Part shown: piece after piece, positions 55,630 through 63,764 of the stretch
How positions within the stretch are numbered: the stretch's first letter is position 1
Layout of the letters: each line of letters opens with the position of its first letter
Assembly: GCA_964367935.1 (NCBI GenBank)
Contig: CAYIYZ010000004.1
Coordinates: 1 to 64,000 of the forward strand
Direction of reading: 5' to 3'
DNA: 64,000 nt
Source: Scatomorpha sp964367935
GTDB lineage: Bacteria; Bacillota; Clostridia; Oscillospirales; Oscillospiraceae
Notes under the pieces: model-generated
What the model was told of the DNA's origin: nothing
Database searches by the model: none
Seen by the model: the letters and a program-made list of their open reading frames with translations, nothing else
Made by a program: the position numbers and the translations under genes

Positions 55630-56184
55630 TTACCCGTAGGTGATGTCGCCCTGCGCCGTGACCGAGATCACACTTGTGCTCTCACGAATGTCAAGCGCCA
55701 ATGCATCGACCGAAAGCACCTTAGTATCATAAGTGTACACAGGTACCATCGCTATCTCCTCCTCAAACTGTACAGAAATTGCCGTCGGCTGGGCTCGCAT
55801 TGCAAGCATATCCATTAACACCTCTCCCAGAGCCGTAGGATCAGGGCACATGCCCTTTCTATCGCCGTCCACGCTCACATACCAAGCCTGCATGACTCCA
55901 TCCGCTGTGCCGAGTAGAGCACGGCGCAACTCATCCACATCGCCGTCTGCCTCTGAAAAGCTGAGTCGCATCTCTCGTTCAGCTGTATTGATAACAGTAG
56001 ATATCTCTCTCGTTATCTCCTCCGCACTCTCATTTGCCGCCGCCTGCGCCGTTTTCAACTGCTCACTTGTGAAGCTCCCCTCTAATTCTCTGCCATCTAC
56101 ACTGACTGTGTACACAACATTCAAATTAACCATCAGCACCAGAACCAGTGCCGCCACCAATGCCAAATATCGCCCTCGTCTCAT
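55630..56184 (-). CDS. Short exported protein resembling the N-terminus of M23 peptidases
   Basis: The protein has 184 residues from the ATG at 56184, with AAGGAGG 8 nt ahead. A signal or anchor helix (about 6-26) is followed by paired repeats (YTVSVDGRELEG and WYVSVDGDRKG with a DPTALGEVLMDML helix) that look like the N-terminal part of clostridial M23/G5 peptidases. The chain stops where the G5 or LysM part would begin (SVISVTAQGDITYG). It could be a stable short member or a truncated gene, and element C follows 0-10 bp later. It has its own promoter and is divergent from yabP. Confidence 0.65.
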   Translation of the reverse strand: MRRGRYLALVAALVLVLMVNLNVVYTVSVDGRELEGSFTSEQLKTAQAAANESAEEITREISTVINTAEREMRLSFSEADGDVDELRRALLGTADGVMQAWYVSVDGDRKGMCPDPTALGEVLMDMLAMRAQPTAISVQFEEEIAMVPVYTYDTKVLSVDALALDIRESTSVISVTAQGDITYG

Positions 56185-56229
56185 GTTTTCATCCTCCTTG
56201 CTACTATTATTAAGCACGTTCTATGAGTT

Positions 56230-56257
56230 AACATAACATATTTTTCTTGACAGTCAA
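56230..56257 (-). promoter_or_regulatory. Promoter of the M23-like N-terminal protein gene
   Basis: TTGACT (56252-56257) and TATGTT (56230-56235), minus strand, 16-bp spacer. Confidence 0.5.
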
Positions 56258-56287
56258 CACCTTCGACAAAACTACCCAAAACATATA

Positions 56288-56316
56288 TCATTTTGTCATG
56301 GGGACGGGCATATAGT
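56288..56316 (+). promoter_or_regulatory. Sigma-E-like promoter of yabP
   Basis: TCATTTT (56288-56294), 14 bp, CATATAGT (56309-56316). The -35 fits 6 of 7 and the -10 fits 7 of 8 of the Bacillus sigma-E patterns KMATATT and CATACANT. Mother-cell control of yabP is known in Bacillus. Confidence 0.55.
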
Positions 56317-56346
56317 GTACTATATTAATGTAACGGGAGGATAATT

Positions 56347-56631
56347 ATGGCATACGAAGAAAAGAACAGGGTGGCGACTAAGCCACATAGCTTAACTTTG
56401 GAGGAGCGTGGAAAACTGAGCGTAACCGGTGTCATGGATGTCGAGCGCTTTGACGAGGACGAGATAGTTATGATAACCTCGAGAGGTGCTCTGATAGTGC
56501 GAGGTGCGGATTTACATGTCGGTAAGCTGAGCTTGGATCTAGGTGAGATTAGCATTGAAGGTATTATGAACGAAATTAACTACGAGGAAACTACACAGAC
56601 CGGCAGTCTGTGGAGTCGACTATTCGGCTGA
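56347..56631 (+). CDS. yabP: Sporulation protein YabP
   Basis: The protein has 94 residues. The family pattern is clear: KPHSLTLEERGKLSVTGV, a DVERFDEDEI strand and the hydrophobic LIVRGADLHVGKLSLDLGE. YabP is made in the mother cell and needed for spore assembly. GGGAGG precedes the ATG. The stop and the yabQ ATG are 1 bp apart. Confidence 0.94.
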   Translation: MAYEEKNRVATKPHSLTLEERGKLSVTGVMDVERFDEDEIVMITSRGALIVRGADLHVGKLSLDLGEISIEGIMNEINYEETTQTGSLWSRLFG

Positions 56632-56632
56632 A

Positions 56633-57364
56633 ATGGGTAATTACACACCGACGGAGCAAATCGCTCAAGCGATACTGCTTTTCGGCGGCGGTGTCGCCTT
56701 AGGCTTGATCTATGATATCCTGCGCACTTTGCGGCATCATGCTCGCAGCCTTCTTGTGACTGTAGTCTGTGACCTTATTTTTTGCACTATATCCGCATTC
56801 ACCCTGTTCGTCATGATCTTAGGCCCCGGTGGCGGGCAACTGCGTGCCTTTATGCTAGCCTCACTCATTTTCGGGTTTTTTATATATTTGCGCTTTCTCG
56901 CGGACACTACCGAACGGATTTTGCGGCCTTTCACTGCATTTTTTATCAGTATTTGTACTCCATTTAGCCTTATATTTCGTAAAAGTGTATCATTTAGTAA
57001 AAAAATATTAAAAAATCAAAAAAAAGACTTCCAAAAAGCGTCGACATGGTTTACAATGAAGTTTATCGAACGAAAATGCGTAGATAGAGGCACTGCCCAT
57101 GTGAATTCGGGGCAGGTCGGGAGGCAGAGTGCTTGTGAAGAAGAGGAAAAGAGCAGGCGTACTTACGAGCCTAATTATTCTAATTCTGTGCGTGTACGGT
57201 CTGGCGAGCACCGTGGGGACGGTGTCGGACATAGTACGAGCGAGGGAGCAAGAGCAGATGCTCGAGCAAGAGCTACTTTCAGCAGAGAGCAGAAACGCCG
57301 AGCTGAGGTACAGCATAGAAAACGCAGACAATCCGGCACTAATAGAAAAAATCGCGAGACGTGA
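56633..57364 (+). CDS. yabQ: Spore protein YabQ with C-terminal extension overlapping divIC
   Basis: The protein has 243 residues. The conserved part (about 1-130) has four membrane helices and the LGLIYDILRTLR motif. After about residue 165 the sequence becomes Arg/Glu/Ser-rich, because it is read out of frame across the divIC gene for 236 bp. Most likely the original stop was lost and the extension is neutral, but it is an unusually long overlap. A part-length product cannot be excluded. Confidence 0.85.
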   Translation: MGNYTPTEQIAQAILLFGGGVALGLIYDILRTLRHHARSLLVTVVCDLIFCTISAFTLFVMILGPGGGQLRAFMLASLIFGFFIYLRFLADTTERILRPFTAFFISICTPFSLIFRKSVSFSKKILKNQKKDFQKASTWFTMKFIERKCVDRGTAHVNSGQVGRQSACEEEEKSRRTYEPNYSNSVRVRSGEHRGDGVGHSTSEGARADARARATFSREQKRRAEVQHRKRRQSGTNRKNRET

Positions 57365-57416
57365 ACTTGGTTTAGTTTATCCGGATGAAATTTTGTTTTA
57401 CGATTTGAGCGATTAA
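57129..57416 (+). CDS. divIC: Septum formation initiator family protein (FtsB/DivIC)
   Basis: The protein has 95 residues. A GTG start (57129) lies 4 nt after GGGAGG; GTG at 57135 is also possible. A basic N-terminus, one membrane helix (about 13-33) and a coiled coil (VRAREQEQMLEQELLSAE) leading to NPALIEKIARRELGLVYPDE are typical. It bridges divisome proteins. It sits in the classic yabP-yabQ-divIC-S1 order but starts inside yabQ. Confidence 0.93.
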   Translation: MLVKKRKRAGVLTSLIILILCVYGLASTVGTVSDIVRAREQEQMLEQELLSAESRNAELRYSIENADNPALIEKIARRELGLVYPDEILFYDLSD

Positions 57417-57439
57417 GTTTGGGGGGAAATGGGTAAATT

Positions 57440-57904
57440 ATGCAACTTGAAGTAGGCGCAATAGTACAAGGTAGGGTTACGGGTGTGACAAAGTTTGGCG
57501 CGTTCGTCGCCTTAGAAAACGGAAAGAGCGGACTCGTACATATTTCCGAGGTAGCTAACACCTTTGTCAGTGAGATACGTGATTTCATCACCGAAAATCA
57601 AGAGGTCAAAGTTAAGATAATCGGTATAGGTGATGACGGCAAGATTAATTTGTCAATAAAGAAAGCTGAGCCACCTCGTCAGGAGCAGCGTAGGAGTTCA
57701 CCAAGGCCGGCGTACACACAGAGGCCGATGCAACAGGGCGATAATAACGTGCATAGTCATCGTCAGCCTGTACAGCAGGCGGTGGCACCGAGTGCGGACG
57801 CAATTTTCGAGGACAAGTTAAAGCAGTTTATCCTTGATTCTGACAGTAAGATGGCGGGCAATAAATTGTATGCTGAACGTCGCAACAATCGAAAGAGAAA
57901 GTAA
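57440..57904 (+). CDS. S1 RNA-binding domain protein (YabR family)
   Basis: The protein has 154 residues. An S1 domain at 1-75 (VGAIVQGRVTGVTKFGAFV, GLVHISEV, VKVKIIGIGDDGKINLSIK) is followed by a Pro/Arg/Gln-rich linker and a C-terminal segment DAIFEDKLKQFILDSDSKM. It binds RNA; family members in this position are conserved across spore-formers. It is the last gene of the plus-strand cluster. Confidence 0.93.
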   Translation: MQLEVGAIVQGRVTGVTKFGAFVALENGKSGLVHISEVANTFVSEIRDFITENQEVKVKIIGIGDDGKINLSIKKAEPPRQEQRRSSPRPAYTQRPMQQGDNNVHSHRQPVQQAVAPSADAIFEDKLKQFILDSDSKMAGNKLYAERRNNRKRK

Positions 57905-57917
57905 ATACATATTTTAA

Positions 57918-57996
57918 ATAGCAAATCCCAAAACCTTCGGTTTTGGGATTTGCTATATTATTAAGCCTTGAAAAGCGAACGCTTTTCAAGGCTTAA
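57918..57996. terminator. Two adjacent intrinsic hairpins between converging S1 and ppdK genes
   Basis: The first has a perfect 18-bp stem (57918-57935 with 57939-57956). The second has a perfect 16-bp stem (57961-57976 with 57981-57996). Together they can stop transcription in both directions. Confidence 0.85.
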
Positions 57997-58007
57997 ATTT
58001 TATTATA

Positions 58008-60632
58008 TTATAACTCGTCTTTTATGGTTGCCTGTGCCGCTGCTAGTCTTGCTATAGGCACTCTAAAGGGTGAGCATGACACATAGTCAAGTCCTATCCT
58101 GTGGCAGAATTCCACAGACGATGGCTCGCCGCCGTGCTCGCCGCATATGCCGAGCTTTAGGTCACTGCGCACGCCACGCCCTAACTTGCATGCCATCTCC
58201 ATGAGTTTGCCCACACCACGCTGGTCAACACGCTCAAATGGATCATTCTCAAATATACTGCGCTCAAAGTAGCTTGGTAGGAACTTGCCGGCATCGTCAC
58301 GAGAGAAGCCGTAAGTCATCTGTGTCAAGTCGTTCGTGCCGAAGCTATAGAACTCACAGTCCGGCGCTATCTCGTCAGCTGTCAATGCCGCACGCGGTAT
58401 CTCTATCATTGTTCCGATCAGGTACGAAAGCTCTGTGCCACGCTCTGCTATTATAGCCTCTGCCGTTGTCTTTACTATCTCTCTGACGAACTTAAACTCC
58501 TTCGCCTCACAGGTCAGCGGTATCATGATTTCCGGCTTAACGTCAAGCTTCGTCTCCGCTTTTACATTCAATGCGGCTTCAATGATTGCTCTTGTCTGCA
58601 TCTCGGCTATCTCAGGATAACGTACGGGTAGACGGCAACCTCTAAAGCCCATCATCGGGTTACTCTCATGCATGGAGCGTACAGTACCCATAAGCTCATC
58701 GAAGTCGAGACTCATCTCCGTCGCCAAAGCACGTATATCATTCTCTGCAGTAGGCAGGAACTCATGAAGGGGCGGATCTAAGAGCCTAATAGTCACAGGC
58801 AACTCACCCATGGCACGGAATATGCCCTCAAAGTCGCCTCTCTGCATAGGCAGAAGCTTATCCAAAGCAGTACGTCTCTGCTCCAAGGTCTCTGACACTA
58901 TCATCTCACGCATGGCAGGCAGACGCTCTGACTCAAAGAACATATGCTCCGTCCTCGTAAGGCCTATGCCCTCAGCACCAAGCTCAATAGCCTTAGCTGC
59001 ATCATGCGGTGTGTCCGCATTCGTACGCACCCTAAGTCTGCGCACCTCGTCAGCCCAACCCATTACAACAGCGAAATCGCCGGAAATAGTGGCAGGTACT
59101 GTTGGGATGCTTCCTATGTATACATTGCCGGTCGAACCGTCAAGGCTGATTAAATCGCCTTCGTTAACTCTCTTATCGCCTACCGTGAAGAACTTAGCCG
59201 CCTCGTTTATACGAAGAGCTCCACAACCTGCAACACAGCAGGTGCCCATACCGCGTGCCACAACCGCCGCATGACTCGTACGACCGCCCGTGGCTGTCAG
59301 TATACCTGACGACGCAGCCATACCTTCTATATCCTCGGGGCTGGTCTCGTTACGCACAAGTATAACAGGCCCGTTCGCCGCTGCCACCGTCGCTGTTGCC
59401 GCCGTAAAGTACACAGCTCCGCAAGCCGCTCCCGGTGATGCCGCTAAGCCGCTCGCTACCGCTGTCGCTGTCTTCAACGCTTCTTGGTCAAATTGGGGGT
59501 GTAACAGCGCATCAAGCTGGCTCGGATCTATCTTTAACAGTGCCTCTTTCTTTGTGCACACGCCCTCTGCCACCATATCCGACGCTATCCTGAGCGCCGC
59601 TTGAGGTGTGCGCTTTCCGTTTCTCGTCTGCAACATATAAAGCTTACCCTTTTCTATCGTAAACTCCATATCCTGCATATCTTTATAGTGCAATTCGAGT
59701 TTCGCAGCCGCTGCTGCAAAAGCCTCGTAAGCTGCTAAATTCGTCTCTTTCATCGTCTCAACAGGTAGCGGTGTACGTGTTCCGGCAACTACGTCCTCGC
59801 CCTGCGCATTCATCAGGTACTCACCGTAAAGTACCTTCTCGCCCGAGGCAGGATCACGTGAGAAGCCGACGCCCGTTCCGCAGTCGTCACCCATGTTACC
59901 GAACACCATCTCCTGTACGTTAACAGCCGTACCCCATGAGGCAGGTATGTCGTTCATCCTACGATATATTATCGCTCTGTCGTTCATCCAACTACCAAAC
60001 ACGGCTCGTATCGCCGCCATCAGCTGTACCTTCGGGTCCTGAGGGAAGTCTTCGCCCTTCTCCTCTTTATATATCTCCTTGTATCGTACGACTACCGCCT
60101 TCATGTCCTCAGCCGACAGCTCAGAGTCAGTCTCTACGCCGCGTTTCTCTTTACATGCTTCCAAGACTTCTTCGAACTTCGCACGGTGCACACCCATGGC
60201 TACATCTGCAAACATCATAATAAATCTGCGATAACTGTCATACGCCCAACGCGCATTTCCACTCAGAGTAGCCATGGTCTCGGCCACTGTATCGTTTATT
60301 CCCAAGTTCAACACAGTGTCCATCATTCCCGGCATAGAGGCGCGCGCTCCGCTACGCACTGACACTAACAAAGGATTCTTCGCATCTCCGAACTTCTTTC
60401 CGCAGATTTCCTCTGTCTTTGCCAAATAATCAAATATCTCGGACTCTATCTCCGGCGATATCTTCTCACCATCTTCGTAGTAACGTGTACACGCTTCCGT
60501 TGTAACAGTAAATCCCTGTGGTACCGGCATGCCTATTATCGTCATCTCCGCAAGATTTGCACCTTTGCCGCCCAGTATGTTCTTCATACCGGCATTGCCC
60601 TCCGAAAAAAGATATACGTACTTTTTCCCCAT
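58008..60632 (-). CDS. ppdK: Pyruvate, phosphate dikinase
   Basis: The protein has 874 residues, the usual length. It interconverts pyruvate, ATP and phosphate with PEP, AMP and pyrophosphate, often run in the glycolytic direction in anaerobes. An N-terminal ATP-grasp part (GGKGANLAEM), a central phospho-His domain (GGRTSHAAVVARGMG; the common Met is Arg here) and a C-terminal PEP barrel with catalytic Cys (ICGEHGG) are all present. AGGAGC precedes the ATG. Monocistronic. Confidence 0.97.
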   Translation of the reverse strand: MGKKYVYLFSEGNAGMKNILGGKGANLAEMTIIGMPVPQGFTVTTEACTRYYEDGEKISPEIESEIFDYLAKTEEICGKKFGDAKNPLLVSVRSGARASMPGMMDTVLNLGINDTVAETMATLSGNARWAYDSYRRFIMMFADVAMGVHRAKFEEVLEACKEKRGVETDSELSAEDMKAVVVRYKEIYKEEKGEDFPQDPKVQLMAAIRAVFGSWMNDRAIIYRRMNDIPASWGTAVNVQEMVFGNMGDDCGTGVGFSRDPASGEKVLYGEYLMNAQGEDVVAGTRTPLPVETMKETNLAAYEAFAAAAAKLELHYKDMQDMEFTIEKGKLYMLQTRNGKRTPQAALRIASDMVAEGVCTKKEALLKIDPSQLDALLHPQFDQEALKTATAVASGLAASPGAACGAVYFTAATATVAAANGPVILVRNETSPEDIEGMAASSGILTATGGRTSHAAVVARGMGTCCVAGCGALRINEAAKFFTVGDKRVNEGDLISLDGSTGNVYIGSIPTVPATISGDFAVVMGWADEVRRLRVRTNADTPHDAAKAIELGAEGIGLTRTEHMFFESERLPAMREMIVSETLEQRRTALDKLLPMQRGDFEGIFRAMGELPVTIRLLDPPLHEFLPTAENDIRALATEMSLDFDELMGTVRSMHESNPMMGFRGCRLPVRYPEIAEMQTRAIIEAALNVKAETKLDVKPEIMIPLTCEAKEFKFVREIVKTTAEAIIAERGTELSYLIGTMIEIPRAALTADEIAPDCEFYSFGTNDLTQMTYGFSRDDAGKFLPSYFERSIFENDPFERVDQRGVGKLMEMACKLGRGVRSDLKLGICGEHGGEPSSVEFCHRIGLDYVSCSPFRVPIARLAAAQATIKDEL

Positions 60633-60697
60633 CAGTATCAGCTCCTTTTCACTTTTTACTACTTCACCTCATACTATTATTTTCTAAACTCTAGACT

Positions 60698-60726
60698 ATA
60701 TTATCACGTAAAAACTATACACGCAA
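60698..60726 (-). promoter_or_regulatory. Promoter of ppdK
   Basis: TTGCGT (60721-60726) and TAATAT (60698-60703), minus strand, 17-bp spacer, about 65 bp ahead of the start codon. Confidence 0.55.
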
Positions 60727-60760
60727 GAGTATTTTGACGAATGCTGTATAATTAATCAAT

Positions 60761-61294
60761 CTATATATTACGTTTGTTCAGCATCCCTAAGGCTCTTCTG
60801 AGTGGTCTAAGTAACACAAAGCACAGGACTCCGTTTCCCGCACAATGCAATATATCGAAAGGTATCCCACTCAACCAATACACAAAAGCGGTCTCTACTC
60901 CACCTAAAAATAGGTAAGGAATGGCGCACAACGCCCCAAACATCAGTCCGAAAACCGCCGAAACCGTCACCCATACCCACAAATGGTCCTGTTGCCGGAG
61001 CAGTAATACCACAGCTATCAATATCGGCCACACATAAAGATAATTAATAAACCAAAAACCAAAGCCGTAGATTAATCCCTCCAAAAAAACAAACACCGCA
61101 CAGGCATAAAAAGCCTTTGCGCCGTATACTAAGCTCAGACAGATTAAAATTGTCGTTACCGGTTCTATATTTGGCAGTGGCGCCATTATCACTTGCGCCA
61201 CCATGCTCATCGTCCCCAAGAAAGAAAGCTCCGCGAGCTCACGTACAGTGAGCTCGCGCTTTTCGCCATTATTCCGTGTAAATGAAGAACTCAT
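60761..61294 (-). CDS. ECF transporter S component
   Basis: About 177 residues. The start chosen is the ATG at 61294, with GGGGAG before it; the ATG at 61306 has no ribosome site. Five to six helices and the PLPNIEPVTT segment fit the substrate-binding (S) component of energy-coupling factor importers. The substrate is unknown. Its start lies 26 bp inside the DUF4430 gene, which suggests a coupled pair. The shared ATPase/EcfT module is not in the window. Confidence 0.85.
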   Translation of the reverse strand: MSSSFTRNNGEKRELTVRELAELSFLGTMSMVAQVIMAPLPNIEPVTTILICLSLVYGAKAFYACAVFVFLEGLIYGFGFWFINYLYVWPILIAVVLLLRQQDHLWVWVTVSAVFGLMFGALCAIPYLFLGGVETAFVYWLSGIPFDILHCAGNGVLCFVLLRPLRRALGMLNKRNI

Positions 61295-61661
61295 AATGCT
61301 CCCCATCAGCTATAGGAGTAGTATCAACAGATGTCATCACCCACTCCTCGCCTTTTGTAAAGAGCCAGTACTCGCCCTTCGCTTCGTCAGCTGCATAGCC
61401 TTCTACAGAAACTATCCACTTGCCATACTCACTGTCCGTGGCTTCTATGAGCTCTGCTTCCACCATTGCATCATACAAAAATTCCGCATCGGTACTAAGC
61501 TCATGCTCAGTCACCGTGCCGTCGGCAAACGTTACGCTTACGCCCACAGCCTTAGATCCAACACTCGTGCCTTCACCCATGCAATAGTACAAAATACCCA
61601 TACCCAAAGCCAGTGCAATTACTACTACCGCCGCTATTAACCCCTTTTTCTTTCCGCTCAT
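61269..61661 (-). CDS. Membrane-anchored DUF4430 (transcobalamin-like C-terminal) protein
   Basis: The protein has 130 residues. One N-terminal helix (about 7-28) anchors it outside. The rest is a DUF4430 domain (VSVEGYAADEAKGEYWLF, VDTTPIADGEHYEF), a beta-fold also found at the C-terminus of transcobalamin and intrinsic factor. Coupled to an ECF S component it could capture a ligand, perhaps a corrinoid, for import; this is inference and no cobalamin riboswitch was seen. GGGAG precedes the ATG, 1 bp after the previous stop. Confidence 0.8.
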   Translation of the reverse strand: MSGKKKGLIAAVVVIALALGMGILYYCMGEGTSVGSKAVGVSVTFADGTVTEHELSTDAEFLYDAMVEAELIEATDSEYGKWIVSVEGYAADEAKGEYWLFTKGEEWVMTSVDTTPIADGEHYEFFIYTE

Positions 61662-61662
61662 T

Positions 61663-62583
61663 TTATATCTCCCACAATTTTTCCGGATATAGTCCCGACT
61701 CCTGAAGCGCCCTTACAGACGCACTCACCGCCGGCTTATCCTCTTTATATGTAACACCATGCCACTTATCACCGCTCTTTAACACCTCAACACTGCAAGC
61801 ACCCTCACGTAGTAGAGTGCCTACAAGATTAGGTATGTAAAACTCCGCACCCAAGGGATTAGCCTTTAAGTCCTCCGCCAAAAACTTCGGGAAACGCTCC
61901 GCTATCTCCTCAAAGAGCTTAGAGGTAAAGCCCCAGAAATTCATGGACACGGGACTATCCGTACTCACCGCTGTGAAAGTCTCACCCTCATCTGTACTAA
62001 ACTTTGCACCTTCCGCTGTCTTCACTATATGCGTGCGCTCCACTATGCTCTTGAGCTTTGTACCCTCCGTCTCACACACGCCTCTTGCCACCTTGCCGTG
62101 ATCTGTCAAGGTGTTTCCCAGCATATACCCTACCATGGAGTAGTCCTGCGAGTCCTCCGGCGTTTCACACAGCTTCTCATACATCTTCCTGTACGCCTCT
62201 GGTCCATAGTAATCGTCGGCGTTTATCATTGCAAAATTGCCACCGACCGCCTCACGACAACACAAAACCGCATGCGCCGTACCCCAAGGCTTTACCCTGC
62301 CCTCGGGCGGCGTGAAACCCTCAGGCAAGTACATATGACCCTCCTGATACACATAGCTCACATTCGCATGTTTTGCTACCTTACTGCCTATTATCTGCTC
62401 CACATCCGCACGCATGGACTCACGTATCAAAAACACTATGTTCTTAAATCCTGCCCTAATAGCATCGTAGCAGGAAAAGTCTATTATTATCTCACCGTTT
62501 TTGCCTATGGGGTCTATCTGCTTTGCGCCCCCATACCTACTGCCCATGCCTGCCGCTAATATTAACAGTGTCGGCTCTCTCAT
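61663..62583 (-). CDS. Sugar-phosphate nucleotidyltransferase family protein
   Basis: The protein has 306 residues from the ATG at 62583, with AAGGAGGAG before it. The longer frame to 62871 runs through an intergenic repeat and antisense to galE and is rejected. The N-terminal LILAAGMGSRYGGAKQ is the nucleotide loop. A MINADDYYG motif supplies the metal-binding acid. It makes an NDP-sugar from a sugar 1-phosphate, or a related nucleotidyl transfer; the exact sugar is unknown. It lies downstream of galE in the same direction. Confidence 0.85.
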   Translation of the reverse strand: MREPTLLILAAGMGSRYGGAKQIDPIGKNGEIIIDFSCYDAIRAGFKNIVFLIRESMRADVEQIIGSKVAKHANVSYVYQEGHMYLPEGFTPPEGRVKPWGTAHAVLCCREAVGGNFAMINADDYYGPEAYRKMYEKLCETPEDSQDYSMVGYMLGNTLTDHGKVARGVCETEGTKLKSIVERTHIVKTAEGAKFSTDEGETFTAVSTDSPVSMNFWGFTSKLFEEIAERFPKFLAEDLKANPLGAEFYIPNLVGTLLREGACSVEVLKSGDKWHGVTYKEDKPAVSASVRALQESGLYPEKLWEI

Positions 62584-62602
62584 CTCTTTCTCCTCCTTTA
62601 TG

Positions 62603-62734
62603 GTAGCGTAACCGCCTCGTAGGGGCGACCCTATGTGTTCGCCCGAAACCATTTTTCTATGGGAAAATGGTTTTTTATTTTTGGTATTTGTTTGGTCGGG
62701 GCTTCGCCCCTGCAAAGTCGAGCGAGTGCTGTTT
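62603..62734. repeat. Mosaic intergenic hairpin repeat (element D)
   Basis: It contains GGGCGA...TCGCCC, the ACCATTTTTC...GAAAATGGT stem with T run and the GTCGGGGC...GCCCC stem that are also present in elements B and C, in the same orientation. It separates galE from the nucleotidyltransferase gene. Confidence 0.65.
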
Positions 62735-63748
62735 TTAGTAGCCGTCGGGGTTCTTGCTCTGGAAATTCCAGGCATCCCTGCACATATCGTCCAAGTCATA
62801 CTCCGCTTTCCAGCCCATCTCCCTATACGCCAAACTGCTATCAGCATAGTACTCCGCAAGGTCGCCCTCACGCCTATCCGTTATCTTGTAAGGTATGGGC
62901 TTACCGCAGGCACGCTCAAATGCCGCAACGACCTCTAGCACGGAATACCCCCTGCCGCAACCTAAATTATAGGTGTACACACCAGTCGCCTCCTCAAGCT
63001 TATTCAGAGCAGATAAATGCCCCCTTGCGAGGTCAACCACATGTATGTAGTCACGCACACCAGTGCCGTCAGGCGTATCATAGTCACCACCGAACACGCT
63101 GAGCTCAGGCAAGCGGCCCACCGCCACCTTCGCCACATAGGGCAAAAGATTGTTCGGTATGCCGTTCGGGTCCTCACCTATAACGCCCGAGGAGTGCGCT
63201 CCTATGGGATTAAAGTAGCGTAGTAGCGCTATACGCCACTCGCTTTTCTCCGAGGCATACACATCACGCATTATATCCTCTATCATACGCTTAGTCGAGC
63301 CATAAGGGTTCATGGACTCCTCTAACCTAAAGTCCTCACGCATAGGCAAGGTCTCAGGCTCACCGTACACCGTAGCACTCGAGGAAAATACCATGCGTCG
63401 CACATTATTTTCCATCATAGACATCATGAGATTTATAGATGAATATAAGTTATTCTCATAGTACTTAAGCGGCATCTTCGTGCTCTCCCCAACCGCCTTT
63501 AGTCCGGCAAAATGTATTACCGCATGTATATCGCCCTCGGCAAAGAGTGCATCGCACTGTTTCTTATCACGCAGATCGCAGAGCATGAAGTCAACCTTCG
63601 TCTTACACAGACTTCTTAGCCTTTCCAAGGCCTCGGGCTTAGAATTTGAGTAATTGTCTGCTATGAGCACGTCATACCCCGCTTCGCTCAACTCCACCAC
63701 CGTATGACTGCCTATATAGCCCGTACCGCCCGTTACAAGTATTCTCAT
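62735..63748 (-). CDS. galE: UDP-glucose 4-epimerase
   Basis: The protein has 337 residues. The NAD loop VTGGTGYIGSH is at the N-terminus, the catalytic Ser lies in FSSSATVYG, and the YGSTK motif gives Tyr and Lys. It interconverts UDP-glucose and UDP-galactose, which supplies wall and capsule glycans and could draw on the same UDP-glucose pool as the glucan synthase. GAGGTG precedes the ATG. Confidence 0.95.
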   Translation of the reverse strand: MRILVTGGTGYIGSHTVVELSEAGYDVLIADNYSNSKPEALERLRSLCKTKVDFMLCDLRDKKQCDALFAEGDIHAVIHFAGLKAVGESTKMPLKYYENNLYSSINLMMSMMENNVRRMVFSSSATVYGEPETLPMREDFRLEESMNPYGSTKRMIEDIMRDVYASEKSEWRIALLRYFNPIGAHSSGVIGEDPNGIPNNLLPYVAKVAVGRLPELSVFGGDYDTPDGTGVRDYIHVVDLARGHLSALNKLEEATGVYTYNLGCGRGYSVLEVVAAFERACGKPIPYKITDRREGDLAEYYADSSLAYREMGWKAEYDLDDMCRDAWNFQSKNPDGY

Positions 63749-63764
63749 TTACCACACCTCTATC

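Noticed and set aside
61662..62600. Cobalamin riboswitch for the DUF4430/ECF pair
   Set aside because: The genes are packed with 1-bp spacing, leaving no room for a B12 box.
62584..62871. N-terminal extension of the nucleotidyltransferase frame
   Set aside because: It crosses repeat element D and runs antisense to galE. The ATG at 62583 has AAGGAGG.
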